In this document: positions 1 to 8,162 of the stretch, one piece after another
Numbering within the stretch: the first letter of the stretch is position 1
Layout of the letters: the number at the start of each line of letters is the position of its first letter
Assembly (NCBI RefSeq): GCF_008801405.1
Contig: NZ_VZPV01000001.1
Location: 2,418,001-2,482,000 of the forward strand
DNA: 64,000 nucleotides
Direction of reading: 5' to 3'
Source of the DNA: Ralstonia insidiosa
Lineage (GTDB): Bacteria > Pseudomonadota > Gammaproteobacteria > Burkholderiales > Burkholderiaceae
Program-made: the position numbers and the translations under genes
The notes under the pieces: generated by a model
What the model was told of the DNA's origin: nothing
The model's input: only the letters and a program-made list of their open reading frames with translations
The model's database searches: none

Positions 1-2
1 GG

Positions 3-362
3 CACTTGGCCGAGCGCTACGGCATGCGCCATGCCTGCCGCAACGTCCACGCGAGTGACCTGCCGGTGCTGGATCTGGAAAAGCCGGGTTCCAATGCGCG
101 CGGCATCATCCTGCAAGCCTGCCGCGACGCACTGGCGCAAGACCGCAGCGACTGCATCGTGCTCGGCTGCGCCGGCATGGCCGACCTGTGTGAAGACCTG
201 AGCGCTGAACTGGGCGTGCCCGTCATCGACGGCGTGGTGGCGGCGGTGAAATTGGTGGAGGCGCTGGTCGGCATGCGGCTATCGACCAGCAAGCGCGGCG
301 ATTGGGCACGCCCGCTGCCCAAACCCTACACGGGGATGCTTGCACCGTTTGCATTAGCCTAG
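3..362 (+). CDS. Asp/Glu/hydantoin racemase family protein, 3' part
   Basis: The gene enters from the left edge, so only about the last 119 residues are visible. The segment VLGCAGMADL holds the second catalytic cysteine of the Asp/Glu/hydantoin racemase fold (HyuE and allantoin racemase relatives), followed by GVPVIDGVVAAVKLVEALV, typical of the closing helix. The family uses two cysteines as acid and base to racemise hydantoins, allantoin or amino acids; the first cysteine lies outside the window. Substrate cannot be decided. The adjacent downstream GntR regulator, on the same strand 68 bp away, may control a purine or hydantoin degradation locus that lies further left; that is inference. 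Confidence 0.8.
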   Translation, partial: HLAERYGMRHACRNVHASDLPVLDLEKPGSNARGIILQACRDALAQDRSDCIVLGCAGMADLCEDLSAELGVPVIDGVVAAVKLVEALVGMRLSTSKRGDWARPLPKPYTGMLAPFALA

Positions 363-430
363 CGCGGCACGGGAGGGTGCATTTGCTACCATGCATCCTT
401 CCGCCTTTTTCCTCCGCTCTGTCACCCGCC

Positions 431-1132
431 ATGCCCGCATCCGAACGGGAAACCACCGACAGCCAGCCTGCTGCCGAACCGATCTACCAAGGCCTGCTGA
501 CGGCCATCATGGAGCACCGCTTGGCCGCCGGCACCAAGCTGGTCGAAGAGCGGTTATGTGAAGCCACCGGTGCAGGCCGGCCGCGCATCCGCCAGGTGCT
601 GGCGAGGCTGGCGCACGAGCAACTCGTGACGCTCGTACCCAACAAGGGTGCCTTCGTCGCGCAGCCGTCCGTAGAGGAGGCGCGCGACGTCTTCCAGACC
701 CGCCGCATCATCGAACCCGAACTGGCCGCCATGCTGGCACGCGCATGCGGGCCGGCTCAGGCCAAGCGCCTGCGCGAACACATCGCTGCAGAGCATGCCG
801 CACGCGAGCGTGGAGATCGTGCAGCCACCATCCGCCTCTCCGGCGAGTACCACGTGCTCATCGCCGAAATGGCCGGCAACCACGTCTTGGAGCGGCTGAT
901 TCGCGAGACCGTCTCACGCACCTGCCTGATCATCACGCTGTACGACCGCCCCGGCCTGCCCGCCTGCCCCGAGCACGAGCATGACACCCTCACCGAGGCC
1001 ATTACCGCAGGCGATGCGGCACGCGCGCACGACCTGATGCGCGAGCATCTCGAGCACATCGAGCACTCGCTGGACCTGCACACCACGCCAACGTCGGCGC
1101 TGGATCTCGAATCGATTTTCAAGCGCGCATAA
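431..1132 (+). CDS. GntR family transcriptional regulator, FCD subfamily
   Basis: A 233-residue protein with an N-terminal winged helix (about residues 20-85: IYQGLLTAIMEHRLAAGTKL, then RIRQVLARLAHEQLVTLVPN) and a C-terminal all-helical FCD ligand domain (about 95-220). The FCD metal-site pattern is recognisable in the histidines of GEYHVLIAEMAGNHVLERLI and in the later HEHDTLTEAI. The ATG at 431 is chosen because the domain begins shortly after it; the reading frame stays open upstream but has no domain content. FCD regulators usually bind a carboxylate and repress a neighbouring catabolic gene. It follows the racemase on the same strand and converges on aceA, so its target could be either neighbour; the sequence does not settle this. 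Confidence 0.85.
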   Translation: MPASERETTDSQPAAEPIYQGLLTAIMEHRLAAGTKLVEERLCEATGAGRPRIRQVLARLAHEQLVTLVPNKGAFVAQPSVEEARDVFQTRRIIEPELAAMLARACGPAQAKRLREHIAAEHAARERGDRAATIRLSGEYHVLIAEMAGNHVLERLIRETVSRTCLIITLYDRPGLPACPEHEHDTLTEAITAGDAARAHDLMREHLEHIEHSLDLHTTPTSALDLESIFKRA

Positions 1133-1135
1133 AAA

Positions 1136-1163
1136 AAACCGCGCCACTCACGGGACGCGGTTT
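1136..1163 (-). terminator. Rho-independent terminator between gntR and aceA
   Basis: AAACCGCG (1136-1143) pairs with CGCGGTTT (1156-1163) around a 12-base loop. The run of eight A at 1131-1138 becomes a T tract on the minus strand, so the element best terminates aceA. On the plus strand only three T follow, so termination of the GntR gene would be weaker. Confidence 0.8.
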
Positions 1164-1228
1164 CGAGAGGCCGGCGCGTGGTCAGCGCGCTGGCCCAGGT
1201 GTCCTGGATGCCGGATGCGTCGGCAAAC

Positions 1229-2536
1229 TCAAGCCACCTTCTTGGCTTGCGCCGTTTCTTCGAAGAATTGTTCGTCTTCCGTCGAGCCCTTCAGCGCCGT
1301 GGTGGACGCTTCGCGCTCGATGGTCTGCGTCACGGCATCGAAGTAGCCCGTGCCGACTTCGCGCTGATGCTTCACCGCAGTGAACCCCTTTTCCGCTGCC
1401 TTGAACTCGGCCTCTTGCAGCTCGACAAACGCGCTCATCTGGTTGCGGGCATAGCCGTAAGCCAGGTTGAACATCGAGTAGTTCAGGGCGTGGAAACCGG
1501 CCAGCGTAATGAACTGGAACTTGTAGCCCATCGCGCCGAGTTCCTTCTGGAACCGGGCAATCGTGACGTCGTCCAGGTTCTTCTTCCAGTTGAACGACGG
1601 CGAGCAGTTGTAGGCCAGCATCTTGCCCGGGAACTTGGCGTGGATGGCCTGGGCGAATTTCTTGGCGTACTCCAGATCCGGCTTGCCGGTTTCGCACCAC
1701 ACGAGATCGGCCACTTCTGCGTAGGCCAGGCCGCGCGAGATGGCTTGCTGCAGACCGGGCTTCGTGCGGTAGAAACCTTCCACCGTGCGCTCGCCGGTGC
1801 AGAACGGGCGGTCGTTGTCGTCCACGTCGGTGGTCAGCAGATCAGCGGCTTCGGCATCGGTACGGGCAATCAGCACGGTCGGCACGCCCATCACGTCAGC
1901 AGCCAGACGCGCAGCCACCAGCTTGCTCACGGCTTCACGCGTCGGCACCAGCACCTTGCCGCCCATGTGCCCGCACTTCTTCACGGCGGCCAGTTGATCT
2001 TCAAAATGCACGCCCGAAGCGCCGGCCTCGATCATGGCCTTCATCAGCTCGAACGCGTTCAGCACACCGCCGAAACCAGCTTCCGCATCCGCCACGATCG
2101 GGGCGAAGAAATCGATGTCGTCCTTGCCTTCCGACCATTGGATCTGGTCAGCGCGCTGGAAGGTGTTGTTGATCTTCTTGACGACCTTGGGCACCGAGTC
2201 CACCGAGTACAGCGACTGGTCCGGATACATCTCCCCGTTGCTGTTGGCATCGCCCGCCACCTGCCAGCCCGACAGGTAGATGGCCTTCAGGCCCGCCTTG
2301 ACCTGCTGCATGGCCTGGTTGCCCGTCAGTGCGCCCAGCGCGTTGACGAACGGCTCGTTGTTGATCAGGTCCCACAGCTTTTCCGCACCGCGCTTGGCCA
2401 GCGTGTGCTCGATCTGCAGCGAGCCACGCAGGCGCACTACGTCTTCGGCGGTATAACCGCGCTTGATGCCTTTCCAACGCGGGTTGGTGTCCCATTCCTT
2501 TTGCAGTTGCTGCACTTGTTGTTCGCGCGTCGTCAT
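1229..2536 (-). CDS. aceA: Isocitrate lyase
   Basis: Isocitrate lyase splits isocitrate to glyoxylate and succinate, the first step of the glyoxylate bypass used on acetate and fatty acids. The 435-residue length is normal for the bacterial enzyme. The signature KKCGH lies at residues 186-190 with catalytic Cys188; the metal and substrate loop (DADAEAGFGG type, here ADAEAGFGG about 149-157) and NCSPSFNW are intact. The start at 2536 (MTTREQQV) is chosen because AGGAG lies just upstream on the minus strand; an in-frame extension to 2590 has no support. It is monocistronic, with a terminator at 1136-1163 and an unusually long upstream region that carries several operator-like motifs (2658-2858). 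Confidence 0.97.
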   Translation of the reverse strand: MTTREQQVQQLQKEWDTNPRWKGIKRGYTAEDVVRLRGSLQIEHTLAKRGAEKLWDLINNEPFVNALGALTGNQAMQQVKAGLKAIYLSGWQVAGDANSNGEMYPDQSLYSVDSVPKVVKKINNTFQRADQIQWSEGKDDIDFFAPIVADAEAGFGGVLNAFELMKAMIEAGASGVHFEDQLAAVKKCGHMGGKVLVPTREAVSKLVAARLAADVMGVPTVLIARTDAEAADLLTTDVDDNDRPFCTGERTVEGFYRTKPGLQQAISRGLAYAEVADLVWCETGKPDLEYAKKFAQAIHAKFPGKMLAYNCSPSFNWKKNLDDVTIARFQKELGAMGYKFQFITLAGFHALNYSMFNLAYGYARNQMSAFVELQEAEFKAAEKGFTAVKHQREVGTGYFDAVTQTIEREASTTALKGSTEDEQFFEETAQAKKVA

Positions 2537-2657
2537 CACACTCTCCTGCTTGATCGCATCCATCCAATAAGAACCGGGTAGCTCGCTCACCGCTTAAAGC
2601 CACTTGCCTTCCGCTGGCGCCCTTTTTGGGTGTCGTCGGCCGGCCAAAAGTCATGTG

Positions 2658-2669
2658 TCTTATATAAGA
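2658..2669. promoter_or_regulatory. 12-bp perfect palindrome upstream of aceA
   Basis: TCTTATATAAGA is a perfect palindrome about 120 bp upstream of the aceA start. It is AT-rich in a GC-rich background and its half-site spacing fits a GntR-type dimer operator. From memory, palindromes of this kind lie near central-metabolism genes in betaproteobacteria, but I could not verify that. It may also supply the -10 region (TATAAG) of the aceA promoter on the minus strand. Confidence 0.4.
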
Positions 2670-2759
2670 GTGTAGAAAGGCACGATGCAGCGCAACAAGG
2701 AGAACCTCAACTCGATCCGAAGTTTTTATTTGTTTATTTTCAAAGGCTTAACACCATCG

Positions 2760-2858
2760 TTTCACGATACGGAAAGATTTTCCCTATCATGAAAGATGGT
2801 GATGGTGCCCTGCGGTGCGGAATTTTTGAGGACCAAAAAGACTTTCCGCATTGTGAAA
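2760..2858. promoter_or_regulatory. Cluster of three related 16-bp inverted motifs upstream of aceA
   Basis: Three copies of a TTTCCGyATyGTGAAA-like motif occur: TTTCACGATACGGAAA at 2760-2775 (reverse orientation), TTTCCCTATCATGAAA at 2779-2794 and TTTCCGCATTGTGAAA at 2843-2858. Each begins TTTC and ends GAAA, so each is itself a partial palindrome. A degenerate fourth copy may lie near 2874-2889. They sit 220-320 bp upstream of aceA in an AT-rich stretch. The gap from 2537 to 3023 holds these motifs and the palindrome at 2658 and no convincing gene. The binding protein is unknown. Confidence 0.5.
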
Positions 2859-3023
2859 AATAGAAGACCTATCCTTCACATGCGGTAGGTCGGCACACAC
2901 CACGTTGGCTTTACAACGCTGATGGCACCGTTCCAGCGGCCATCTTTGGCACCGGGCTTCTGCGGGCCAGGAGAAATACGCCTACATGCCTATGCCTGGC
3001 ATCTACACGCAGGCCATGCGCGT

Positions 3024-3185
3024 TCAATCCGAATCGTTGGCGTACTTGTGTGCCGCACCCTCTTTCGCCTTGGCCAGGCGCCGCGCAACCCGTTCGGCAC
3101 GAATCGCTTCGGCAACAAAAATACCGATGACAGCCAACACGGCCGCCACGCCCAGCAACAACCGATCCGTTAGCGTCATAACCAT
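3024..3185 (-). CDS. Possible small single-pass membrane protein (53 residues)
   Basis: A short minus-strand frame reads MVMTLTDRLLLGVAAVLAVI and continues with a hydrophobic segment (about residues 9-26), then a basic stretch rich in Arg and Lys (RAERVARRLAKAKE) and a polar tail. That layout, one membrane helix followed by a positive juxtamembrane region, is typical of real small membrane proteins and is unlikely in a random frame. Start could be the ATG at 3185 or the second ATG at 3179; no strong Shine-Dalgarno is visible. It stands alone, divergent from the KimA-like permease. No family recognised, function unknown. Confidence 0.45.
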   Translation of the reverse strand: MVMTLTDRLLLGVAAVLAVIGIFVAEAIRAERVARRLAKAKEGAAHKYANDSD

Positions 3186-3296
3186 ACGGGCGCAGCATGC
3201 CCAAGTGTTTTTTGAGCCTCCAGCGTAAGACGTCGTTCATCAAGAAGTCATAAAGAACGCTCTCCTCGACGCAAAATTCGTATCAACGTACCGGCC

Positions 3297-3375
3297 CGCG
3301 CGCAAGCCGCTGACCCGGCAGCCATCTGCGCAACCAGGGCGCCGGGTATCTCGGACTGGTATGCCTCACGGAATT
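3297..3375 (+). promoter_or_regulatory. Structured leader RNA candidate before the KimA-like gene
   Basis: ACCCGGC (3313-3319) pairs with GCCGGGT (3341-3347). Inside that helix GCC (3321-3323) pairs with GGC (3338-3340) and CTG (3326-3328) with CAG (3335-3337), giving a compact interrupted hairpin. Further G- and C-rich segments follow up to 3375, and the ATG is 46 bases further on. Ion transporters of this type are often controlled by leader RNAs; the arrangement reminds me of cation riboswitch leaders (for example the nhaA-I class), but I cannot confirm class membership. It could also be a plain 5' UTR hairpin. Confidence 0.35.
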
Positions 3376-3420
3376 GCTCTACACCTACAGATAGCGCCAA
3401 TAAGAAGGGTGGGAGGCACG

Positions 3421-5394
3421 ATGGCTACATTCGACAAGATGTGGCAGGTGGTTGTTGGTAAGCCGCTTGATCCACTCGACCCACGAACCCGCCATGCCAT
3501 CGCGGTGACGCCGCTTCTGGCGTGGGTGGGGCTTGGGGCTGATGGTCTGTCCTCATCGTGCTATGGCCCCGAGGAGGCGTTCCTCGCCCTGGGTCAGCAC
3601 ACACCCCTCGCCCTCTTCCTGGCGTTGGCGACTGCAGCCACCGTGTTCATCATTGCGCTGGGCTACAACCAGGTCATCGAACTGTTTCCCACCGGGGGCG
3701 GTGGCTATCGCGTTGCAACTGCGCTGCTGGGCCAGCGCGCGGGGCTGGTGTCCGGCGCCGCGCTGCTGGTCGACTACGTGCTGACGGTGGCCACGTCTCT
3801 GGCAAGCGGTGTCGATGCCTTCTTCAGCCTGCTGCCATTGAGCGCGCAAGCGTTCAAGCTGACCACCGAGCTGATCCTGATCGTGCTCATGACGGGCCTC
3901 AACTTCCGGGGCATGCGCGAATCGATTCTCGTGTTGCTGCCGATCTTCCTGGGCTTTGTCGTGCTGCACTTCGGACTGATCGTCTATGGCGTGGCAGTTC
4001 ATGGCAGCGGGCTCACCGCTGTCGTGCCGGATGCCGTGGGCGAGGCGCACACCATGTCGCAAACGCTCGGGCCACTGGTGATGCTGGCGCTGTTGATGCG
4101 CGCGTTCTCGCTGGGCGGTGGTACCTACACGGGCCTGGAAGCGGTCTCGAACAACGTCAACATGCTGGCCGAGCCGCGCACGCCCCACGGCAAGCGGACC
4201 ATGCTCTATATGTCGACCTCGCTGGCGTTCACGGCGGGCGGCATCATCCTGCTCTACATGCTGTGGCACGCCAAACCGGTGGAGGGCCAGACGCTCAACG
4301 CCGTGGTGTTCGGCAGCGTGATCGACCACATGGGGCTCAGCTCGGCATTTGCGCGCGGTGCGCTGCTGGCTGCGGTGCTGGCGTTTGAGGCGGGGCTGCT
4401 GCTGGTCGGTGCGCAGACCGGCTTTCTCGATGGCCCGGCTGTGCTGGCCAACATGGCGCACGATTCCTGGGTGCCGCGCCACTTTCGCGATCTGTCGGCC
4501 CGGCTGGTGCGCCAGAACGGCATCATCGTGATGGGCGTAGCAAGCCTGCTGATCCTGTTCTGGACGCACGGTGACGTGGCGGTGCTGGTGGTGCTGTACA
4601 GCATCAACGTATTCCTGACCTTCAGCCTGTCACTGCTGGGCCTGTGCACCTATTGGTGGCGCCAACGCAGGAATGCCGCGCACTGGTGGAGACACTTTGC
4701 GCTGTCAGCATTGGGGCTGTCGGTCACGAGCACGGTGCTGGTCATCACCCTGGTCGAAAAGTTCACTGCAGGCGGCTGGCTCACGGTGCTGGTCACGAGC
4801 GCCGTGATTGCGCTGTGCTTCCTGATCCGGCATCACTACGACGAGACCCGCGCGCAAATCGCCAAGGAAGACGCGCTGTTCTCCGGAGAAACACCCGTCG
4901 TGCCCGACACCGCGGCGCCCAGCAAACCCGACCCCAGCCTACCCACTGCCATCCTCCTGGTGGGCAAGCATCGCGGGGCCAGCATGCATGCACTGCTGTG
5001 GGTCAACCGGCTCTTCCCCGGCCACTTCAAGAACTTCATTTTCCTGGCCGTGGGCGAAGTCGATGCCAAGAGCTACGACGGTGCCGAGCACCTGGAACGC
5101 CTACGCCAGACCATCACGGCATCGCTGGAGTACTACGTGGCGCAATGCCGCCGACATGGCGATGCGGCCGACTACCGCATCGCCTTCGGCACCAACCCGG
5201 TTGCACAGTTCACCAAGCTGGCCGAGACCACGATGGATGAGTTTCCCAACAGCGTGTGCTTTGCCAGCAAACTGATCTTCCGGCAGGTTAACTTCCTCAC
5301 CGCCTGGTTGCACAACCAGAGCCCGCTGGAAATTCAGACGCGGCTGCACCTGCAAGGCAAGCAGATGGTACTGCTGCCGATGAATGTCGGCTGA
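3421..5394 (+). CDS. APC superfamily permease, KimA-like
   Basis: A 657-residue inner-membrane transporter. The N-terminal GKPLDPLD and GADGLSSSCYGPEEAF match the KimA branch of the APC superfamily (potassium importers with a UspA-like tail) better than ordinary amino-acid permeases. About 12 hydrophobic helices span residues 30-480, followed by a soluble C-terminal domain (about 500-650, beginning PTAILLVGKHRGAS) that resembles the cytosolic nucleotide-binding tail of KimA. The start at 3421 has GGGAGG eight bases upstream; the frame extends to 3361 without support. Potassium import is inferred from the branch; an amino-acid substrate is possible. A short T-less hairpin (5405-5419) separates it from the convergent GGCT gene. 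Confidence 0.8.
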   Translation: MATFDKMWQVVVGKPLDPLDPRTRHAIAVTPLLAWVGLGADGLSSSCYGPEEAFLALGQHTPLALFLALATAATVFIIALGYNQVIELFPTGGGGYRVATALLGQRAGLVSGAALLVDYVLTVATSLASGVDAFFSLLPLSAQAFKLTTELILIVLMTGLNFRGMRESILVLLPIFLGFVVLHFGLIVYGVAVHGSGLTAVVPDAVGEAHTMSQTLGPLVMLALLMRAFSLGGGTYTGLEAVSNNVNMLAEPRTPHGKRTMLYMSTSLAFTAGGIILLYMLWHAKPVEGQTLNAVVFGSVIDHMGLSSAFARGALLAAVLAFEAGLLLVGAQTGFLDGPAVLANMAHDSWVPRHFRDLSARLVRQNGIIVMGVASLLILFWTHGDVAVLVVLYSINVFLTFSLSLLGLCTYWWRQRRNAAHWWRHFALSALGLSVTSTVLVITLVEKFTAGGWLTVLVTSAVIALCFLIRHHYDETRAQIAKEDALFSGETPVVPDTAAPSKPDPSLPTAILLVGKHRGASMHALLWVNRLFPGHFKNFIFLAVGEVDAKSYDGAEHLERLRQTITASLEYYVAQCRRHGDAADYRIAFGTNPVAQFTKLAETTMDEFPNSVCFASKLIFRQVNFLTAWLHNQSPLEIQTRLHLQGKQMVLLPMNVG

Positions 5395-5420
5395 GGCGCT
5401 ACGACACTGCGGCGCAGTGC

Positions 5421-5840
5421 TCAGCCGCGCGCCAGCCGATGCGCGACCCAATCGCCGCCCGTAATGACATGCCGCCCGGCAATGTGCGCCGGGCTGACCG
5501 GATAGACGATGCACTCGACAGGCTCGCTGCCCAGCATCACGGCGTGGTTCTCGCGCAGGAAGAGCGCATCACCGCCTGGATACACCTCTTCGATCTCGTC
5601 GAGCACCGGCACGAGCGCGGCATCGATGCGATAGACATCACCCCGTACGGCGGTGCCGGTCGGGTCCAGCACCAGGCCCGGATACGCGCCAAAGTCGTAC
5701 AGGCGACCGTGCAACATGGCGGTGCCTAGCAACTCTGGCTCGGGAATGCCGCGCTTGGCTGCGGCTACGCGCAGGTCATTGGCCTCTCCGGCGCGCAGTG
5801 TGCCGTAGACGAACACGTGAATGGCGTTGACCGGGCTCAT
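5421..5840 (-). CDS. Gamma-glutamylcyclotransferase-like (GGCT/YtfP) protein
   Basis: A 139-residue protein with the family opening VFVYGTLRAGEAN (about residues 9-21), which forms the substrate loop of the GGCT fold. PGLVLDPTG and the acidic segment DEIEEVYPGG contain the conserved acidic residue used as general base in active cyclotransferases. The family includes gamma-glutamylcyclotransferases and many uncharacterised YtfP relatives; the exact substrate is unknown. Its ATG overlaps the stop codon of rraA by four bases (5837-5840), so the two are translationally coupled and it is the last gene of a TPP enzyme-rraA-GGCT operon. Confidence 0.85.
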   Translation of the reverse strand: MSPVNAIHVFVYGTLRAGEANDLRVAAAKRGIPEPELLGTAMLHGRLYDFGAYPGLVLDPTGTAVRGDVYRIDAALVPVLDEIEEVYPGGDALFLRENHAVMLGSEPVECIVYPVSPAHIAGRHVITGGDWVAHRLARG

Positions 5841-6334
5841 ACAAGTGGGTCCTGCGAAACCAGCACACCGTCTTCATCGGCATAGATCCATTCACCGGAC
5901 TGGATGTACGCACCGGGCATCTGCACCCCCACCTCGCGCTGGCCAGCGTTCTTCTTGATGCTCTTGCGCGGATGCACTGCCAGTGCATGAATGCCGACGT
6001 TGCATTCGATCAGCTCGCGCGTATCGCGCACGCAGCCGTTGAGCAGGATGCCCTCCCACCCGTTCTCCTCGGCCAGCTTGCCGAGGTTGCCGCCCACCAA
6101 TGCACATCGCAACGAACCGCCGCCGTCGATGACGAGCACGCGCCCCGCGCCCTGCTCTTCCAGCGCGGCACGCACCAGGCCGTTGTCCTCGAACACCTTG
6201 AGCGTGGAAGCCGGGCCGGCAAACGCGGCACGCTTTCCAAAGCTGCAGAACACGGGCGTGAGTACACGCAGGCTTCCGTAGATGAGTTTGTCTTCGTGCA
6301 GATCGCACAGGTCAGTGACTGGGGTCATCGTCAT
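5837..6334 (-). CDS. rraA: RraA family protein (HMG/oxaloacetate aldolase or RNase E inhibitor)
   Basis: A 165-residue member of the RraA/MenG-like fold. VIDGGGSLRCALVGGNLGKLA (about residues 69-89) and the following NGCVRDTREL contain the conserved GGN and RD residues that bind metal and substrate in class II HMG/CHA aldolases of this family. Such proteins act either as 4-hydroxy-4-methyl-2-oxoglutarate or oxaloacetate-cleaving aldolases, or as inhibitors of RNase E; sequence alone does not separate the two. It lies 36 bp after the TPP-dependent enzyme and overlaps the GGCT gene, so it belongs to that operon. Two ATGs (6334 and 6328) are possible; the Shine-Dalgarno is weak for both. Confidence 0.9.
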   Translation of the reverse strand: MTMTPVTDLCDLHEDKLIYGSLRVLTPVFCSFGKRAAFAGPASTLKVFEDNGLVRAALEEQGAGRVLVIDGGGSLRCALVGGNLGKLAEENGWEGILLNGCVRDTRELIECNVGIHALAVHPRKSIKKNAGQREVGVQMPGAYIQSGEWIYADEDGVLVSQDPLV

Positions 6335-6370
6335 GGCAGTGTCGAAGGGTTGGGCGTTGGTAGAAAGAGA

Positions 6371-8080
6371 TTAGCTGCGCGACTGTGCGCGTAACGAATC
6401 GATGGTCGCACGCGGGCTGATGATGTTCGGATCCGTCTGCACCTCGATGATCGTGGCAACGGGGGCAACCAACGCAGCCTCAACGGCCGACTGGAAACCT
6501 TCGAGTGAGCGTACCGTATGCCCCTCGGCGCCGTACGCGCGGGCCAGTGCCGCAAAGTCGGGATTGCGCAGTTCCGTGCCGCTCACGTGCTCAGGGTACT
6601 CGCGCTCCTGATGCATGCGAATGGTGCCGTACATGTTGTTGTTGACCACGATGAAGATGACCGGCGCGTTGTATTGCATGGCGGTCGCCAGCTCCTGCCC
6701 GTTCATCAGGAAGCAGCCATCACCCGCCATGCAGATGACGGGCGTGTCAGGGCACACGATCTTGGCGGCCACGGCAGCCGGTGCGCCGTAGCCCATCGCC
6801 CCGCTGGTCGGCGCCAGTTGCGTGCGCGAGCCGGCAGCCAGCGCGCCGTACTGATAGAAGCGATGCAGCCACGTGGCGTAGTTGCCTGCGCCATTGGTCA
6901 GGATGCTGTTGTGCGGCAGGCGCTCGCGCAGCCATTGCATCGCGCGGGCCATGTCGATGCCTTGCCCGGTGAACGGTGGCGGCACGATGTTGGCAAGGTA
7001 ATCGGCATGGGTGGCTTCGGTCCAGGCAGACCAGCGTGGCGTGGCGTCCGGCACAACGCCCTCCAGCGCTTCAGCAATCGCGGGCATCGACGCATGGATC
7101 ATCAGGTGTGCCTGATAGACGCGCCCCAGTTCTTCCGCGCCAGCATGTACGTGGATGAGCGTCTGCCTGGGGCGCGGCACGTCGAACAGCGTGTAGCCGG
7201 AGGTGGTCATCTCGCCCAGGCGCGGGCCGATGGCGAGCACCACATCGGCGTCTTTTACACGCGCAGCGAGCTTCGGGTTGATGGCGATACCGACATCGCC
7301 CGCGTAATTCGGGTGACGGTTGTCGAACAGGTCTTGCCGGCGGAACACGCAGCCGGCGGGCAGGTTCCAGCGCTCGGCAAACGCCTGCATGCGGGCGGCG
7401 GCCTGCGGTGTCCAGCCAGAGCCGCCCAGCAGCAATAGCGGGCGCGCTGCGCTCTGCAGCAACACTTTCAGTTGCGAGAGATCGTGCGGACCGGGCCACG
7501 CCATGGCGCGCGCTTTCGTTGCTACATCGGGCGGCACGTCTGCAACCGTGGCAACCTCGGTGAGCATATCTTCCGGCAACGCCAGCACGACCGGACCGGG
7601 CCGGCCAGCAGTAGCAGTCTGGAAGGCGCGTGCGATGTATTCGGGAATGCGCTCCACGCTGTCGATCTGCGCCACCCACTTGGCCATCTGGCCGAACATA
7701 CGGCGGTAGTCGATTTCCTGAAACGCTTCGCGGTCGACAAAATCGCGGCCGACTTGGCCGATGAACAGAATCATCGGCGTGGAATCCTGGAACGCGGTGT
7801 GCACGCCGATGCTGGCGTTGGTGGCGCCGGGGCCCCGTGTGCAGAAGACGATGCCGGGGCGGCCGGTCAGTTTGCCGTAGGCGTCGGCCATGTTGGCGGC
7901 GCCGCCTTCCTGCCGACAGATGATGAAGCGCGCGCGGTCGCGGCGCTGATAGAAGCCCTCAAGCACCGACAGGTAGCTCTCACCGGGCACGCCAAAGGCG
8001 ATGTCGACACCGTGGCCAACCAACGCATCGACCAGGATCTGCCCGCCGTGGCGGGGTTGGCCTACAACTGCAGTCTCCAT
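6371..8080 (-). CDS. Thiamine-diphosphate enzyme of the acetolactate synthase family
   Basis: A 569-residue enzyme with the three-domain ThDP layout: N-terminal PYR domain carrying the catalytic Glu in IICRQEGGAANMADAYGK, a central domain, and a C-terminal PP domain with the metal motif GDGCFLMNGQEL continuing to VNNN. It resembles the catalytic subunit of acetolactate synthase (IlvB) and related benzoylformate or oxalyl-CoA decarboxylases. No small regulatory subunit (IlvN) follows, so it is probably a catabolic or unassigned member rather than the biosynthetic enzyme. Start at 8080 (METAVVG) is preferred because the domain begins there; an ATG at 8140 is in frame. First gene of the operon with rraA and the GGCT gene. 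Confidence 0.85.
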   Translation of the reverse strand: METAVVGQPRHGGQILVDALVGHGVDIAFGVPGESYLSVLEGFYQRRDRARFIICRQEGGAANMADAYGKLTGRPGIVFCTRGPGATNASIGVHTAFQDSTPMILFIGQVGRDFVDREAFQEIDYRRMFGQMAKWVAQIDSVERIPEYIARAFQTATAGRPGPVVLALPEDMLTEVATVADVPPDVATKARAMAWPGPHDLSQLKVLLQSAARPLLLLGGSGWTPQAAARMQAFAERWNLPAGCVFRRQDLFDNRHPNYAGDVGIAINPKLAARVKDADVVLAIGPRLGEMTTSGYTLFDVPRPRQTLIHVHAGAEELGRVYQAHLMIHASMPAIAEALEGVVPDATPRWSAWTEATHADYLANIVPPPFTGQGIDMARAMQWLRERLPHNSILTNGAGNYATWLHRFYQYGALAAGSRTQLAPTSGAMGYGAPAAVAAKIVCPDTPVICMAGDGCFLMNGQELATAMQYNAPVIFIVVNNNMYGTIRMHQEREYPEHVSGTELRNPDFAALARAYGAEGHTVRSLEGFQSAVEAALVAPVATIIEVQTDPNIISPRATIDSLRAQSRS

Positions 8081-8162
8081 GGCGAGTAGTCTCACGCTTG
8101 ATTCGTTGACGACACAACGGATCATAGCGGAAGGTGTCATGAGCGCACACGCCCCGTTCGGG

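Noticed and set aside
2630..2863. 77-codon plus-strand frame upstream of aceA
   Set aside because: It lies across AT-rich operator motifs, has mixed composition and no ribosome-binding site.
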